Source: an uncultured Amylibacter sp.
GTDB lineage: Bacteria > Pseudomonadota > Alphaproteobacteria > Rhodobacterales > Rhodobacteraceae
NCBI GenBank assembly: GCA_937944065.1
Contig: CALDZS010000256.1
Location: 1-18,414, forward strand
Direction: 5' to 3'
DNA length: 18,414 nucleotides
Positions 1 through 5,694 of the stretch are shown here, piece after piece. Each line of letters begins with the position of its first letter. Positions within the stretch are counted from its first letter, which is position 1. Below the pieces are notes generated by a model. That model worked only from the letters and a program-made list of their open reading frames with translations. It was not told the DNA's origin and made no database searches. The position numbers and the translations under genes were made by a program.

Positions 1-77
1 GCCCACCTTTTAGCAAATGCGGACTCGAACTATCCAGCCCACCCTTTAGACCACCTTAACGTTCGAGATAGCATGTG

Positions 78-151
78 TCACCAAGTTTCACCATGTTCAC
101 CCGTTTCAGATTAAGTATCTAAAACAATGAGATATTGTTCATTTATGTTCA
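78..151. repeat. Helically spaced TTCA-type short repeats
   Basis: TCACC occurs at 78-82, 88-92 and 97-101, followed by TTTCAG around 104-109. TGTTCA occurs at 136-141 and again at 146-151. The unit spacing is 10, 9, 9 and then 10 bases, close to one helical turn, so the motifs would lie on about the same face of the DNA. Iterated binding sites for a regulator or initiator are possible, as is chance in a short-motif, T- and C-rich stretch. No gene of known function lies directly next to it inside the window. Confidence 0.3.
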
Positions 152-500
152 GCTATGAAAACGACGAGAGATGCCGTGTGGGGCACCATTTCACCATCCA
201 AACAAGCCCAATGACATCCGATTAACCTTTGTTTATAAGGGTTATATTGATTTTATTGCCCGATGCTGTCCCGCATGGTTTTCCAGTATCTCGCAAGTTT
301 GGGGGTGCTTTCTGGGGTATCTGCAAAGCTTGGAAAAGTTCTGCCGTATTCAACGCCTTTTCCAGACATCAAGATATTAGCTCACAAACTATGGAAGCGC
401 TTCGCGGTTTGCGGAATGTTTGTTCTAGCGACTCCGAACCTGCCATAGCTGTATTTTGACAACGGGTTGGCAATCACCCAGCACTGTCAGCAGTCGTTAA

Positions 501-526
501 ATCATGGGAGTGTTGGCATCCATGAT
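501..526 (-). terminator. Weak hairpin after the small zinc-ribbon gene
   Basis: A perfect 7-base inverted repeat, ATCATGG at 501-507 and CCATGAT at 520-526, is separated by 12 bases. Read on the - strand it lies 11 bases after the stop codon of the small gene that ends at 537. Only a short T-rich tail (ATTTAA) follows, so this is at best a weak intrinsic terminator. Confidence 0.25.
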
Positions 527-536
527 GTCAAGTTTG

Positions 537-764
537 TTAGTTCCCTCCGCCAATCGTCACGAACGGCGCGTATTTTTGTTGATAGCGACGCTGGCAGTCT
601 TGGCAGTATTCATTTGGTAGGCCAGTTCTGTCTTGACTGGAAACAAAGCCGCCGCAATCCACACAGCTGAAATTGCTAGTATAGGAAATGTTGGTTTGGT
701 GGAAAATCAAGTCTGGTTGGTCTGTTAGGTTTTGGTCAAATTCAAATTTTGTAAGCTTATTCAT
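537..764 (-). CDS. Small zinc-ribbon-like protein of unknown function
   Basis: This frame encodes 75 residues that I do not recognise as a named family. It has two CxxC pairs, Cys34/Cys37 (CVDCGG) and Cys54/Cys57 (CQDC), 16 residues apart. This is the pattern of a small treble-clef or zinc-ribbon fold that binds one zinc ion. The N-terminal 30 residues are polar with no signal peptide or membrane segment, and the C-terminus ends in IGGGN. The ATG at 762-764 is preferred over three upstream in-frame ATGs because a GAGG motif lies 6-7 bases before it on the - strand. It lies downstream of luxR in the same orientation, 166 bases away, with its own candidate promoter near a palindrome. Length, the clean start site and the paired cysteines support a real gene. 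Confidence 0.6.
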   Translation of the reverse strand: MNKLTKFEFDQNLTDQPDLIFHQTNISYTSNFSCVDCGGFVSSQDRTGLPNEYCQDCQRRYQQKYAPFVTIGGGN

Positions 765-847
765 TTTTGCCCTCATATGCGGGATTGTATTTATCATCCC
801 AACATATGGCTTAACTATTGATGTTATTAGCAAAAAAAACGAAAACT

Positions 848-867
848 AATGCAATTCGCACTGCATT
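848..867 (-). terminator. Possible weak luxR terminator
   Basis: AATGCA (848-853) and TGCATT (862-867) form a 6-bp stem with an 8-base loop. On the - strand it is followed, after two bases, by a T-rich tract covering 832-845 with eight consecutive T. The stem is AT-rich and weak. The same region could instead be the 5' leader of the small downstream gene. Confidence 0.25.
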
Positions 868-894
868 CTAACGTTTAACGTGGTTTCAAACCAA
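866..894 (-). promoter_or_regulatory. Candidate promoter of the small zinc-ribbon gene
   Basis: On the - strand, TTGGTT (889-894) and TAGAAT (866-871) are separated by 17 bases, an acceptable sigma-70 arrangement. The predicted transcript would start near 858 and leave a leader of about 95 bases before the ATG at 764. The -35 element lies inside the large palindrome at 874-901, which would then act as its operator. This is inference from spacing only. Confidence 0.3.
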
Positions 895-901
895 CGTTAA
901 A
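874..901. promoter_or_regulatory. Near-perfect 28-bp palindrome, with a third arm copy at 921-931
   Basis: Left arm 874-886 and right arm 888-901 are fully complementary over 13 base pairs apart from one bulged A at 894, around a single central C at 887. The core is TGGTTT-C-AAACCA. A further copy of the arm, AACGTTGGTTT, lies at 921-931 up to the luxR stop codon. It is an exact 11-base inverted match to 888-898. No T-run follows directly on either strand, so a simple terminator is less likely than a protein-binding site or a cruciform-prone element. Confidence 0.5.
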
Positions 902-930
902 GGTAGTCGAAACTGTAGAAAACGTTGGTT

Positions 931-1614
931 TTAGTCCAGCAGGTGCTGACTGGATGCTTTGGCAACCAGTTGCATTGTGGTCGTACAGCCTAGCTTCTTT
1001 TTGGCGCTATTTATACGATTTCTATAACCGCTTTCGGAAATATTAAGCTCGACAAATGCTTGCTGAGACGTTCCACCATTGGCCAAGAAACGCAATGTCT
1101 CGATTTCCTTGTCGGACAAGGTTTCAGTACCATTACTGAGGTCGATCAAAGAATCGAGAATTTCTTCTAAACGGTATAGTTCGTCAAACGTCAGTTCACG
1201 GTCTTCACGCGCGACACTGACAAAATCCCGTTTATAAAAACGGCCTCTGCTGGACACGCCTCCATATTTCAATCCGTGGGCAGCAGCATATTCAGCGACT
1301 TTGCTGGTTGGGTAAGTGGGGATTTCAGACCATCTGTCCAAGCCGGGCTTGTTTAGCATTGTTAGGAAGACTGGGTCGCGAAAGTGCAAGAATTTTTGGT
1401 TATAAAACCGTATCCATCTTTCGGAATACTCACTGTACATCGTTTGTGGCCCAAACAATGGATTGATTCCCAAGGCCACAACAAATCCCTTCGGTCCAAT
1501 CTCTAACAACTCAGCGCGTGTTTCTTTAAAGTCTGGTGCAAGGTCCTCAATATTACCGCGCGATTTGATCAACGCGATATCGCGCGCAATTTCTTTTCGG
1601 TCAAATTCGTTCAT
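931..1614 (-). CDS. LuxR-family quorum-sensing transcriptional regulator
   Basis: This is an acyl-homoserine-lactone-responsive activator or repressor: an N-terminal signal-binding domain and a C-terminal helix-turn-helix. In the 238-residue frame from the upstream TTG at 1645-1647, the TraR-invariant residues are present with exact spacing. Signal-binding Trp78, Tyr82, Asp91, Pro92 and Trp106 match TraR W57, Y61, D70, P71 and W85. HTH residues Glu181, Leu185 and Gly191 match E178, L182 and G188. The recognition helix is unusual (SESGYRNRIN instead of the common TVKxH type). I prefer the ATG at 1612-1614 (227 residues): it is ATG rather than TTG, neither site has a strong ribosome-binding sequence, and the shorter form leaves a usable 76-base divergent control region. 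It is divergent from luxI, so it is very probably its cognate receptor. Confidence 0.92.
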   Translation of the reverse strand: MNEFDRKEIARDIALIKSRGNIEDLAPDFKETRAELLEIGPKGFVVALGINPLFGPQTMYSEYSERWIRFYNQKFLHFRDPVFLTMLNKPGLDRWSEIPTYPTSKVAEYAAAHGLKYGGVSSRGRFYKRDFVSVAREDRELTFDELYRLEEILDSLIDLSNGTETLSDKEIETLRFLANGGTSQQAFVELNISESGYRNRINSAKKKLGCTTTMQLVAKASSQHLLD

Positions 1615-1618
1615 GTTT

Positions 1619-1638
1619 CTAAAGGACTCTACTTTTAG
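1619..1638. promoter_or_regulatory. Candidate lux box between luxR and luxI
   Basis: This 20-bp partly palindromic site begins with CTAAA (1619-1623) and ends with TTTAG (1634-1638); 6 of 10 half-site positions are symmetric. Its centre (1628.5) lies about 42 bases before the start predicted from the TATACT at 1658-1663, the usual place for LuxR-type activation. The sequence itself differs from the Vibrio consensus, so the assignment rests on length, symmetry and position. Confidence 0.4.
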
Positions 1639-1652
1639 CTTTTTCAAAATCT

Positions 1653-1679
1653 ACAACTATACTAGGTATACGACAACTA
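1653..1679 (+). promoter_or_regulatory. luxI core promoter region with direct and inverted repeats
   Basis: A direct repeat ACAACTA (1653-1659 and 1673-1679, 20 bases apart) flanks an inverted repeat TATAC-TAG-GTATA (1658-1670). TATACT at 1658-1663 is a good -10 element for luxI, whose ATG is at 1691. No recognisable -35 element lies 17 bases upstream, as is common for activator-dependent promoters. Confidence 0.4.
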
Positions 1680-1690
1680 CTGGAACGGCT

Positions 1691-2311
1691 ATGAAAATAC
1701 TATCTTTGGGGGATATTGATGTATCTGCAATACAATTTGCCGATGCATCGCATTTGATGCCCCTTTTTCTGCGTCTTCGAAAGCGAATATTCATAGATGT
1801 CATGAATTGGCCGTTGTTTGCAGATGATCAGCTAGAGTTCGAGCAGTACGATACATTTGACAGCACGTATTTGGTTGCGCATCGCGGAGACGAGGTTTTG
1901 GCCGGCGCTCGTCTGGTGAACACGCTTTCTCCGCCAGTGATCCACGGTGTTGAAAAGTATAGTTACATGATCAGAGACGCCTATTTGGGCAAGCTTGACG
2001 GTCTACCATCAGGGCTTTGTTTTGAAGAGCCGCCTTTGTCCAAGGATACGTGGGAATTCACAAGGTATGTGTCCATAGACAAGCGGGCAGGGCTTGCCGT
2101 TATGATGGCGTTGGATGATTTCCTGTCTGACCAGAATGCCAAGTATTGTCTCTTTCTGGGGCCAGACACATTCTTGCGATATGCGCGGAAACTCAGATAT
2201 GATCCTGTGCCAATTGGGCCCGTTGTCGGAAACCAGGATGGTTCATTTTTGGCCTTTAAGATTGCTGTTCAATACCGCAAGCAAGCGCGCGCTAAGCTGT
2301 CTGATGCCTAA
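1691..2311 (+). CDS. LuxI-family acyl-homoserine-lactone synthase
   Basis: This cytoplasmic enzyme makes an N-acyl-homoserine lactone from S-adenosylmethionine and acyl-ACP. The 206-residue product is the usual family length. Conserved residues are present: Arg30, Phe34 and Trp40 with the canonical R-x3-F-x5-W spacing, Asp54 and Asp57 (YDTFD), Arg74 (AGARLV) and the Glu122-x-Thr124-Arg125 block (WEFTR). A Thr replaces the frequent Ser in that last motif. Between Trp40 and Asp54 there are three more residues than in LuxI. The ATG at 1691 fits the family N-terminus, with GGA about nine bases upstream; an open extension to 1463 is only the shadow of luxR. It is divergent from luxR. Its stop codon overlaps the end of the convergent MATE gene by four bases. 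Acyl chain length cannot be read from the sequence. Confidence 0.93.
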   Translation: MKILSLGDIDVSAIQFADASHLMPLFLRLRKRIFIDVMNWPLFADDQLEFEQYDTFDSTYLVAHRGDEVLAGARLVNTLSPPVIHGVEKYSYMIRDAYLGKLDGLPSGLCFEEPPLSKDTWEFTRYVSIDKRAGLAVMMALDDFLSDQNAKYCLFLGPDTFLRYARKLRYDPVPIGPVVGNQDGSFLAFKIAVQYRKQARAKLSDA

Positions 2312-3663
2312 CGAAGCCCGCCGATTTCTTGATTGGCAACGCGAGATGCGATGATCATGGCCATCACCCAGCCCGTGCTGACCGCGATTGCAATGCCCAA
2401 CCAAACTCCCCAGACGTCCATGCCAAAGACGCTGATCAACAGCCAGACAAAGAAAGCAACGCCAAAGCCTTGACGATAGATAGATATCCACAATGTCCAA
2501 ATAGGACGCTTTAATGCTTGCAAGAACGAATTGATCGAAAACAGCATCATGTAAATTAGGAACAAGAAGCTATCAATGCGAAGATAGCTTTGCCCGACTT
2601 CGATAACGGCAAGATCATCGGTGAACAATGACATGGCAAACGCCCCGCCGAACCAAAGGATTGGCGCCGCGCCGATGGTCATTACAAAACCGAGTTTCCA
2701 ACAAAACCAAAGTGCCTCTCGAACGCGTTCATGTTGATCTGCGCCAAAGTTTTGCGCGGCGATAGGCAGCAACGCCCCAGTCATTCCAAGAACGGGCAAC
2801 AGCAAAATCTGTTCGATCCGCAATGCGATACCGTATGCGGCGATGGCATGTCCGCCAAACCCTTTCAGGGCGTATTGCACGACAAACCCAGAGATGAACA
2901 TAACCGTAATCGCCGTGGTTGTCGGGATCATTTGACTGAGTATTTCACGATAGGTTTGCGCGTTCGGTTTCAGTTCGTCTGCACCTGCGCCTTTGATGAT
3001 CCGCAGGTTTAAGACAGCGCGCAAAACGAACAACATTACGCCAGTTTGCGAGACAACGGTGGCGAGAGCTATGCCGTTAAATCCAATGCCGGGTATAAAA
3101 CCAGGAATGCCGTAAATGAACAAAGGGTTAAGAACAATATTTGCGACGAAAGCGACCATCAGCGCGCGCTGCATCGTCACGCTGTCACCATGTGCTTGCA
3201 AGATACCATTGGCGGTAAAGGCAACTAAGAAGCCCGGTAGCGCGGCGAGCAGCCAGTAAAAATATCCGTTCGCCGCATCTCGGTACGCGCCAGGCTCGGA
3301 CACTACTGAGATCAAGTATGGCCCACCCATAAATCCGGCGAAGATTAAAATTACGGTGGCGACGGCTGCGAACGACAGTCCTTGCATCGCGGTCTTTCGT
3401 GCCAAATCATCGTTCTTCTTGCCACGTGCGTTGCCGACCAGCGCGCTCATCGCTGATCCAGTGCCGATACCGACGGCCATCATTATGAAAAAAGCTTGGA
3501 ACCCAATTGCTAAACCAGCTTGGGCGTCGGTGGAAAGCTGACCCGCGAAATAAACGTCGACAACATTGTATAAAGTCGAAAATAGCATCCCCATCGCGGC
3601 GGGTATGGCCAGTGTCCGAAAATGGCCGGAAATAGGCCCTTCAGTCAGGTCTTGATCGCGCAT
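2308..3663 (-). CDS. MATE-family multidrug/toxin efflux protein
   Basis: This inner-membrane antiporter exports cationic or other small compounds using a Na+ or H+ gradient. The 451-residue protein has the typical MATE length, about 12 hydrophobic segments and two homologous halves. The N-terminal half opens with the family pattern LAIPAAMGMLFSTLYNVVDVY (the first helix, about residues 17-37), and GQLS with the AxxGLAIGFQ helix follows. The ATG at 3661-3663 begins MRDQDLTEGPISGHF, a common MATE N-terminus. It ends convergently with luxI, overlapping by four bases, and follows the MDR oxidoreductase gene on the same strand after 228 bases. Substrate is unknown. A role in signal or antibiotic export near the quorum-sensing genes is speculation. 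Confidence 0.92.
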   Translation of the reverse strand: MRDQDLTEGPISGHFRTLAIPAAMGMLFSTLYNVVDVYFAGQLSTDAQAGLAIGFQAFFIMMAVGIGTGSAMSALVGNARGKKNDDLARKTAMQGLSFAAVATVILIFAGFMGGPYLISVVSEPGAYRDAANGYFYWLLAALPGFLVAFTANGILQAHGDSVTMQRALMVAFVANIVLNPLFIYGIPGFIPGIGFNGIALATVVSQTGVMLFVLRAVLNLRIIKGAGADELKPNAQTYREILSQMIPTTTAITVMFISGFVVQYALKGFGGHAIAAYGIALRIEQILLLPVLGMTGALLPIAAQNFGADQHERVREALWFCWKLGFVMTIGAAPILWFGGAFAMSLFTDDLAVIEVGQSYLRIDSFLFLIYMMLFSINSFLQALKRPIWTLWISIYRQGFGVAFFVWLLISVFGMDVWGVWLGIAIAVSTGWVMAMIIASRVANQEIGGLR

Positions 3664-3782
3664 GTAAAGTTGCTTTCAATTAGGTGGCTCGCAGTCATAC
3701 TTGTCTGCAGTGTTTCGGTAACGAATAAATTGTTTCAACAGCAAGTGCTTTCTATCTTGTGTCAAATTCTGCGAACGTCAGT

Positions 3783-3798
3783 GCCATACTATTATGGC
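3783..3798. promoter_or_regulatory. 16-bp palindrome upstream of the MATE gene
   Basis: GCCATA (3783-3788) and TATGGC (3793-3798) form a perfect 6-bp inverted repeat around four bases. It lies about 120 bases before the MATE start codon in the 228-base gap to the oxidoreductase gene. A regulator-binding site is possible. I found no convincing promoter hexamers with correct spacing next to it. Confidence 0.25.
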
Positions 3799-3891
3799 CT
3801 GCATGAAATGTGATGGATGTACGACATCCCTAGTTTCGCGGTTGTGACTATCCTATCGCGTCCAAACGGTAAACGTGGAACCTGATTATCT

Positions 3892-4989
3892 TTATGGTTT
3901 CACCACAATGTTACCCGTGTGTTTCTTGTCGATAAACATTTGTTGAGCTTTTTGCAGGTCTGCCAATGGAAATTCTGCGGCCAGAATTGGCTTGATTTCG
4001 CTCCGTTCTATATATCCGACAAGATCGGGAAAAATGTGAGTTGCGATAACGGTCGAACCTGTGAAAGTCAGGTCGCGCAAATAAAGTGTACGTAAATCCA
4101 GCGTTACGATAGGGCCAGCAATCGCACCAGAGCAGGTATATCGCCCGCCGCGATCTAAACTATCAATTAACGTTCCGAAATAGTCACCACCCACAATATC
4201 AGCGACCACGCTGACAGTTTTCGAGCCTGTCGCATCTTGCAAGGCTTGTTCCAAATCGTCTGGATTGCGACCGATGATTGCATCAGGGGACAAGCGCGCG
4301 ACATTGTCGTGTTTGGATGCTGATGCCATTGCAATGACATAAGCACCGCGACGTTTCGCCAATTGTATTAGTGCTGAACCAACCCCGCCCGAGGCACCCG
4401 TGATCAATATGCGGTCACTTGCACCGACATTAGCACGGCTTAACATGCCTTCGGCGGTTGAATAGGAGCATGAAAAAGTCGCCAATTCAGCGTCGGTCAT
4501 TGTACTGTCAATTGGATGAACATTTCGCGCGTCAACTTTGGTGTACTCAGCAAATCCGCCGTCGCATTCTGATCCGTAATATCCAGTACTGTTCTTGTTT
4601 TCTGGATCATTCCAATCACGCAACCAATTGTCAGTAATGACACGTTTGCCGATCAACGTGCTATCCGCATCTGCGCCGACTGCCACAACATGGCCGCAGA
4701 CGTCCGCACCTTGAATGCGTGGAAAAACTACAGGAGAGCCGCCCCACGCAGGATCCTCTTTAGATACATCGCTATAGGCATCCCCTGTCGTGGCTTGATC
4801 AACGGCCTTTGAATACCAGCCAGACCGCGTGTTTACATCTGTGTTGTTCAGTCCGCAGGCGGCGACTTTTATCAAAACTTCGTTTGGTGAAATCTGCGGT
4901 GTGGGCCAATCAGTTTTGTATTCAAGCGCATCCATCCCGCCGTGACGCATTAAAACGAAGGCATTCATTCTATCAGGGATGTTGGTCAT
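3892..4989 (-). CDS. Zinc-independent MDR-superfamily oxidoreductase
   Basis: This is a cytoplasmic NAD(P)H-dependent medium-chain dehydrogenase/reductase of the quinone-reductase or enoyl-reductase type. The 365 residues have a GroES-like N-terminal domain (about 30-160) and a Rossmann domain with the AxxGGVG nucleotide motif (ITGASGGVGSALIQLAKRRG, about 196-215). The zinc ligands of true alcohol dehydrogenases are not intact. Cys45 is present, but the GHE motif reads GADVCGHV (Ala95, Asp96) and the structural four-cysteine lobe is absent. It is therefore probably a quinone or alpha,beta-unsaturated carbonyl reductase. A 50-residue insertion around 55-90 is longer than usual. The ATG at 4987-4989 has AAGGA seven bases upstream. 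It is divergent from the CMD-family gene, which may share its control region. Substrate unknown. Confidence 0.85.
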   Translation of the reverse strand: MTNIPDRMNAFVLMRHGGMDALEYKTDWPTPQISPNEVLIKVAACGLNNTDVNTRSGWYSKAVDQATTGDAYSDVSKEDPAWGGSPVVFPRIQGADVCGHVVAVGADADSTLIGKRVITDNWLRDWNDPENKNSTGYYGSECDGGFAEYTKVDARNVHPIDSTMTDAELATFSCSYSTAEGMLSRANVGASDRILITGASGGVGSALIQLAKRRGAYVIAMASASKHDNVARLSPDAIIGRNPDDLEQALQDATGSKTVSVVADIVGGDYFGTLIDSLDRGGRYTCSGAIAGPIVTLDLRTLYLRDLTFTGSTVIATHIFPDLVGYIERSEIKPILAAEFPLADLQKAQQMFIDKKHTGNIVVKP

Positions 4990-5101
4990 TTGTCGGTCCT
5001 TGGTGATAAGTTTATTGAATTGCAGTTAGCACCGTCGCTGCAAGATTTGCACCAAATTTCTTACTTGCGATGGCAAACTATGGTTTTGGATAGGCGAATA
5101 C

Positions 5102-5162
5102 CAATATTTTGTCGTATGTTGCGGATAGGCAATTGACGCTGTTGAAGCAAACCAAAATATTG
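5102..5162. promoter_or_regulatory. 10-bp inverted repeat in the divergent control region
   Basis: CAATATTTTG (5102-5111) and CAAAATATTG (5153-5162) are exact inverted repeats 41 bases apart, between the oxidoreductase (-) and CMD-family (+) genes. GGATAGGC is also directly repeated at 5088-5095 and 5123-5130. Two half-sites for one regulator controlling both genes is the simplest reading, but AT-rich repeats can arise by chance. Confidence 0.3.
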
Positions 5163-5185
5163 CGTTTAAAACCAAAGGATAGAAT

Positions 5186-5575
5186 ATGGCCGATACATTT
5201 GATGAAGACTTGTTTTTGAAGGGGCTAGAACAGCGCAAGGGCACATTAGGGGCAGAGTATGTGACAAATAACTTGGCCGCAGCAGATGATTTTACGCGCC
5301 CTTTTCAAGAAGCAATGACAGCATGGTGCTGGGGCTTTGGATGGGGTGACGATGTGATTGACGCAAAAACTCGATCGATGATGAACCTGTCCATGATCGG
5401 CGCGCTGGGGAAAATGCATGAATGGGAAATCCATTGTCGCGGTGCGATCACAAACGGGGTGAGCAAAGATGAAATTCGCGCGATTATACACGTCGTCGGA
5501 ATTTATTGCGGCGTGCCGCAGGCGCTTGAATGTTTCCGGGTCGCCAAACGTGTGTTGGACGAAGAGGGCCTGTAA
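5186..5575 (+). CDS. Carboxymuconolactone decarboxylase (CMD) family protein
   Basis: The 129-residue protein matches the CMD/PcaC family in length and in its central core: about residues 63-112, with MMNLSMIGALGKMHEWEIHCRGA, then NGVSKDEIRAIIHVVGIYCGVPQAL. His83-Cys84-Arg85 and the GVS turn at 91-93 are the characteristic positions. The AhpD-type CxxC redox pair is absent, so it is closer to 4-carboxymuconolactone decarboxylase than to an alkylhydroperoxidase. True PcaC would be expected beside other protocatechuate genes, and none is present, so the substrate is uncertain. The ATG at 5186 follows AGGATA. It is divergent from the MDR reductase and ends 119 bases before the ribokinase start. 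It may form a small aromatic-acid or lactone-processing pair with the reductase rather than belonging to the nucleoside operon. Confidence 0.82.
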   Translation: MADTFDEDLFLKGLEQRKGTLGAEYVTNNLAAADDFTRPFQEAMTAWCWGFGWGDDVIDAKTRSMMNLSMIGALGKMHEWEIHCRGAITNGVSKDEIRAIIHVVGIYCGVPQALECFRVAKRVLDEEGL

Positions 5576-5605
5576 GTTGGTAAAACTTAGATGATCCGCA
5601 GGTCG

Positions 5606-5635
5606 TTGGACAGTAATTCTCCATCAGCATATTAT
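5606..5635 (+). promoter_or_regulatory. Candidate promoter of the nucleoside salvage operon
   Basis: TTGGAC (5606-5611) and TATTAT (5630-5635) are separated by 18 bases, giving a predicted start near 5642 and about 50 bases of leader before the ribokinase GTG. The -10 is good and the -35 only half matches, so the call is tentative. Confidence 0.33.
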
Positions 5636-5664
5636 CGACTGTATTCTTTTCCTGATCTGGCTAA

Positions 5665-5681
5665 GCTTTGGTTATCAAAGC
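5665..5681. promoter_or_regulatory. GCTTTG/CAAAGC palindrome upstream of ribokinase
   Basis: GCTTTG (5665-5670) and CAAAGC (5676-5681) form a perfect 6-bp inverted repeat around GTTAT, 13 bases before the GTG start and downstream of the candidate promoter. It could be an operator for a LacI- or DeoR-type sugar or nucleoside regulator, or a leader hairpin close to the ribosome-binding site. Confidence 0.35.
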
Positions 5682-5694
5682 CAACGGGTGCCCT

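Larger units (their letters stand above)
1..536. other. Intergenic region without a recognisable gene
   Basis: I see no gene here that I can support. Open frames of 60-76 codons exist on the + strand (171-380, 229-459, 263-448), but they overlap in different frames, lack convincing ribosome-binding sites and resemble no family I know. A 19-codon frame starts at 155. The stretch does hold short repeats: a 13-base unit GCCCACC(T/C)TTTAG at 1-13 and 37-49 with one mismatch, and a series of TTCA-containing units at roughly 9-10 base spacing between 78 and 151. It may be the flank of an element or gene lying left of the window. Confidence 0.5.

Noticed and set aside
10..40. A TTCGAGTCC-like string on the - strand suggesting a tRNA T-arm or attachment site
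   Set aside because: The flanking bases do not form the five-base T-stem and no acceptor, D or anticodon arm can be folded around it.
171..459. Overlapping + strand frames of 61-76 codons
   Set aside because: They compete in different frames, have no good ribosome sites, and their composition looks like random translation.
1463..1690. N-terminal extension of luxI to 1463
   Set aside because: It lies over the luxR coding strand in antisense and is not part of the LuxI family; the real start is at 1691.
3622..3813. 63-codon + strand frame upstream of the MATE gene
   Set aside because: It starts inside MATE antisense sequence, has no ribosome site, and the region is better read as the MATE control region.
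5186..5575. Protocatechuate pathway PcaC
   Set aside because: The fold family is clear, but no other beta-ketoadipate gene is nearby, so a specific pcaC name is not justified.
5576..5694. Purine riboswitch ahead of the salvage operon
   Set aside because: I searched for three-way-junction elements by eye and found only a promoter-like pair and one short palindrome; the leader would be too short.
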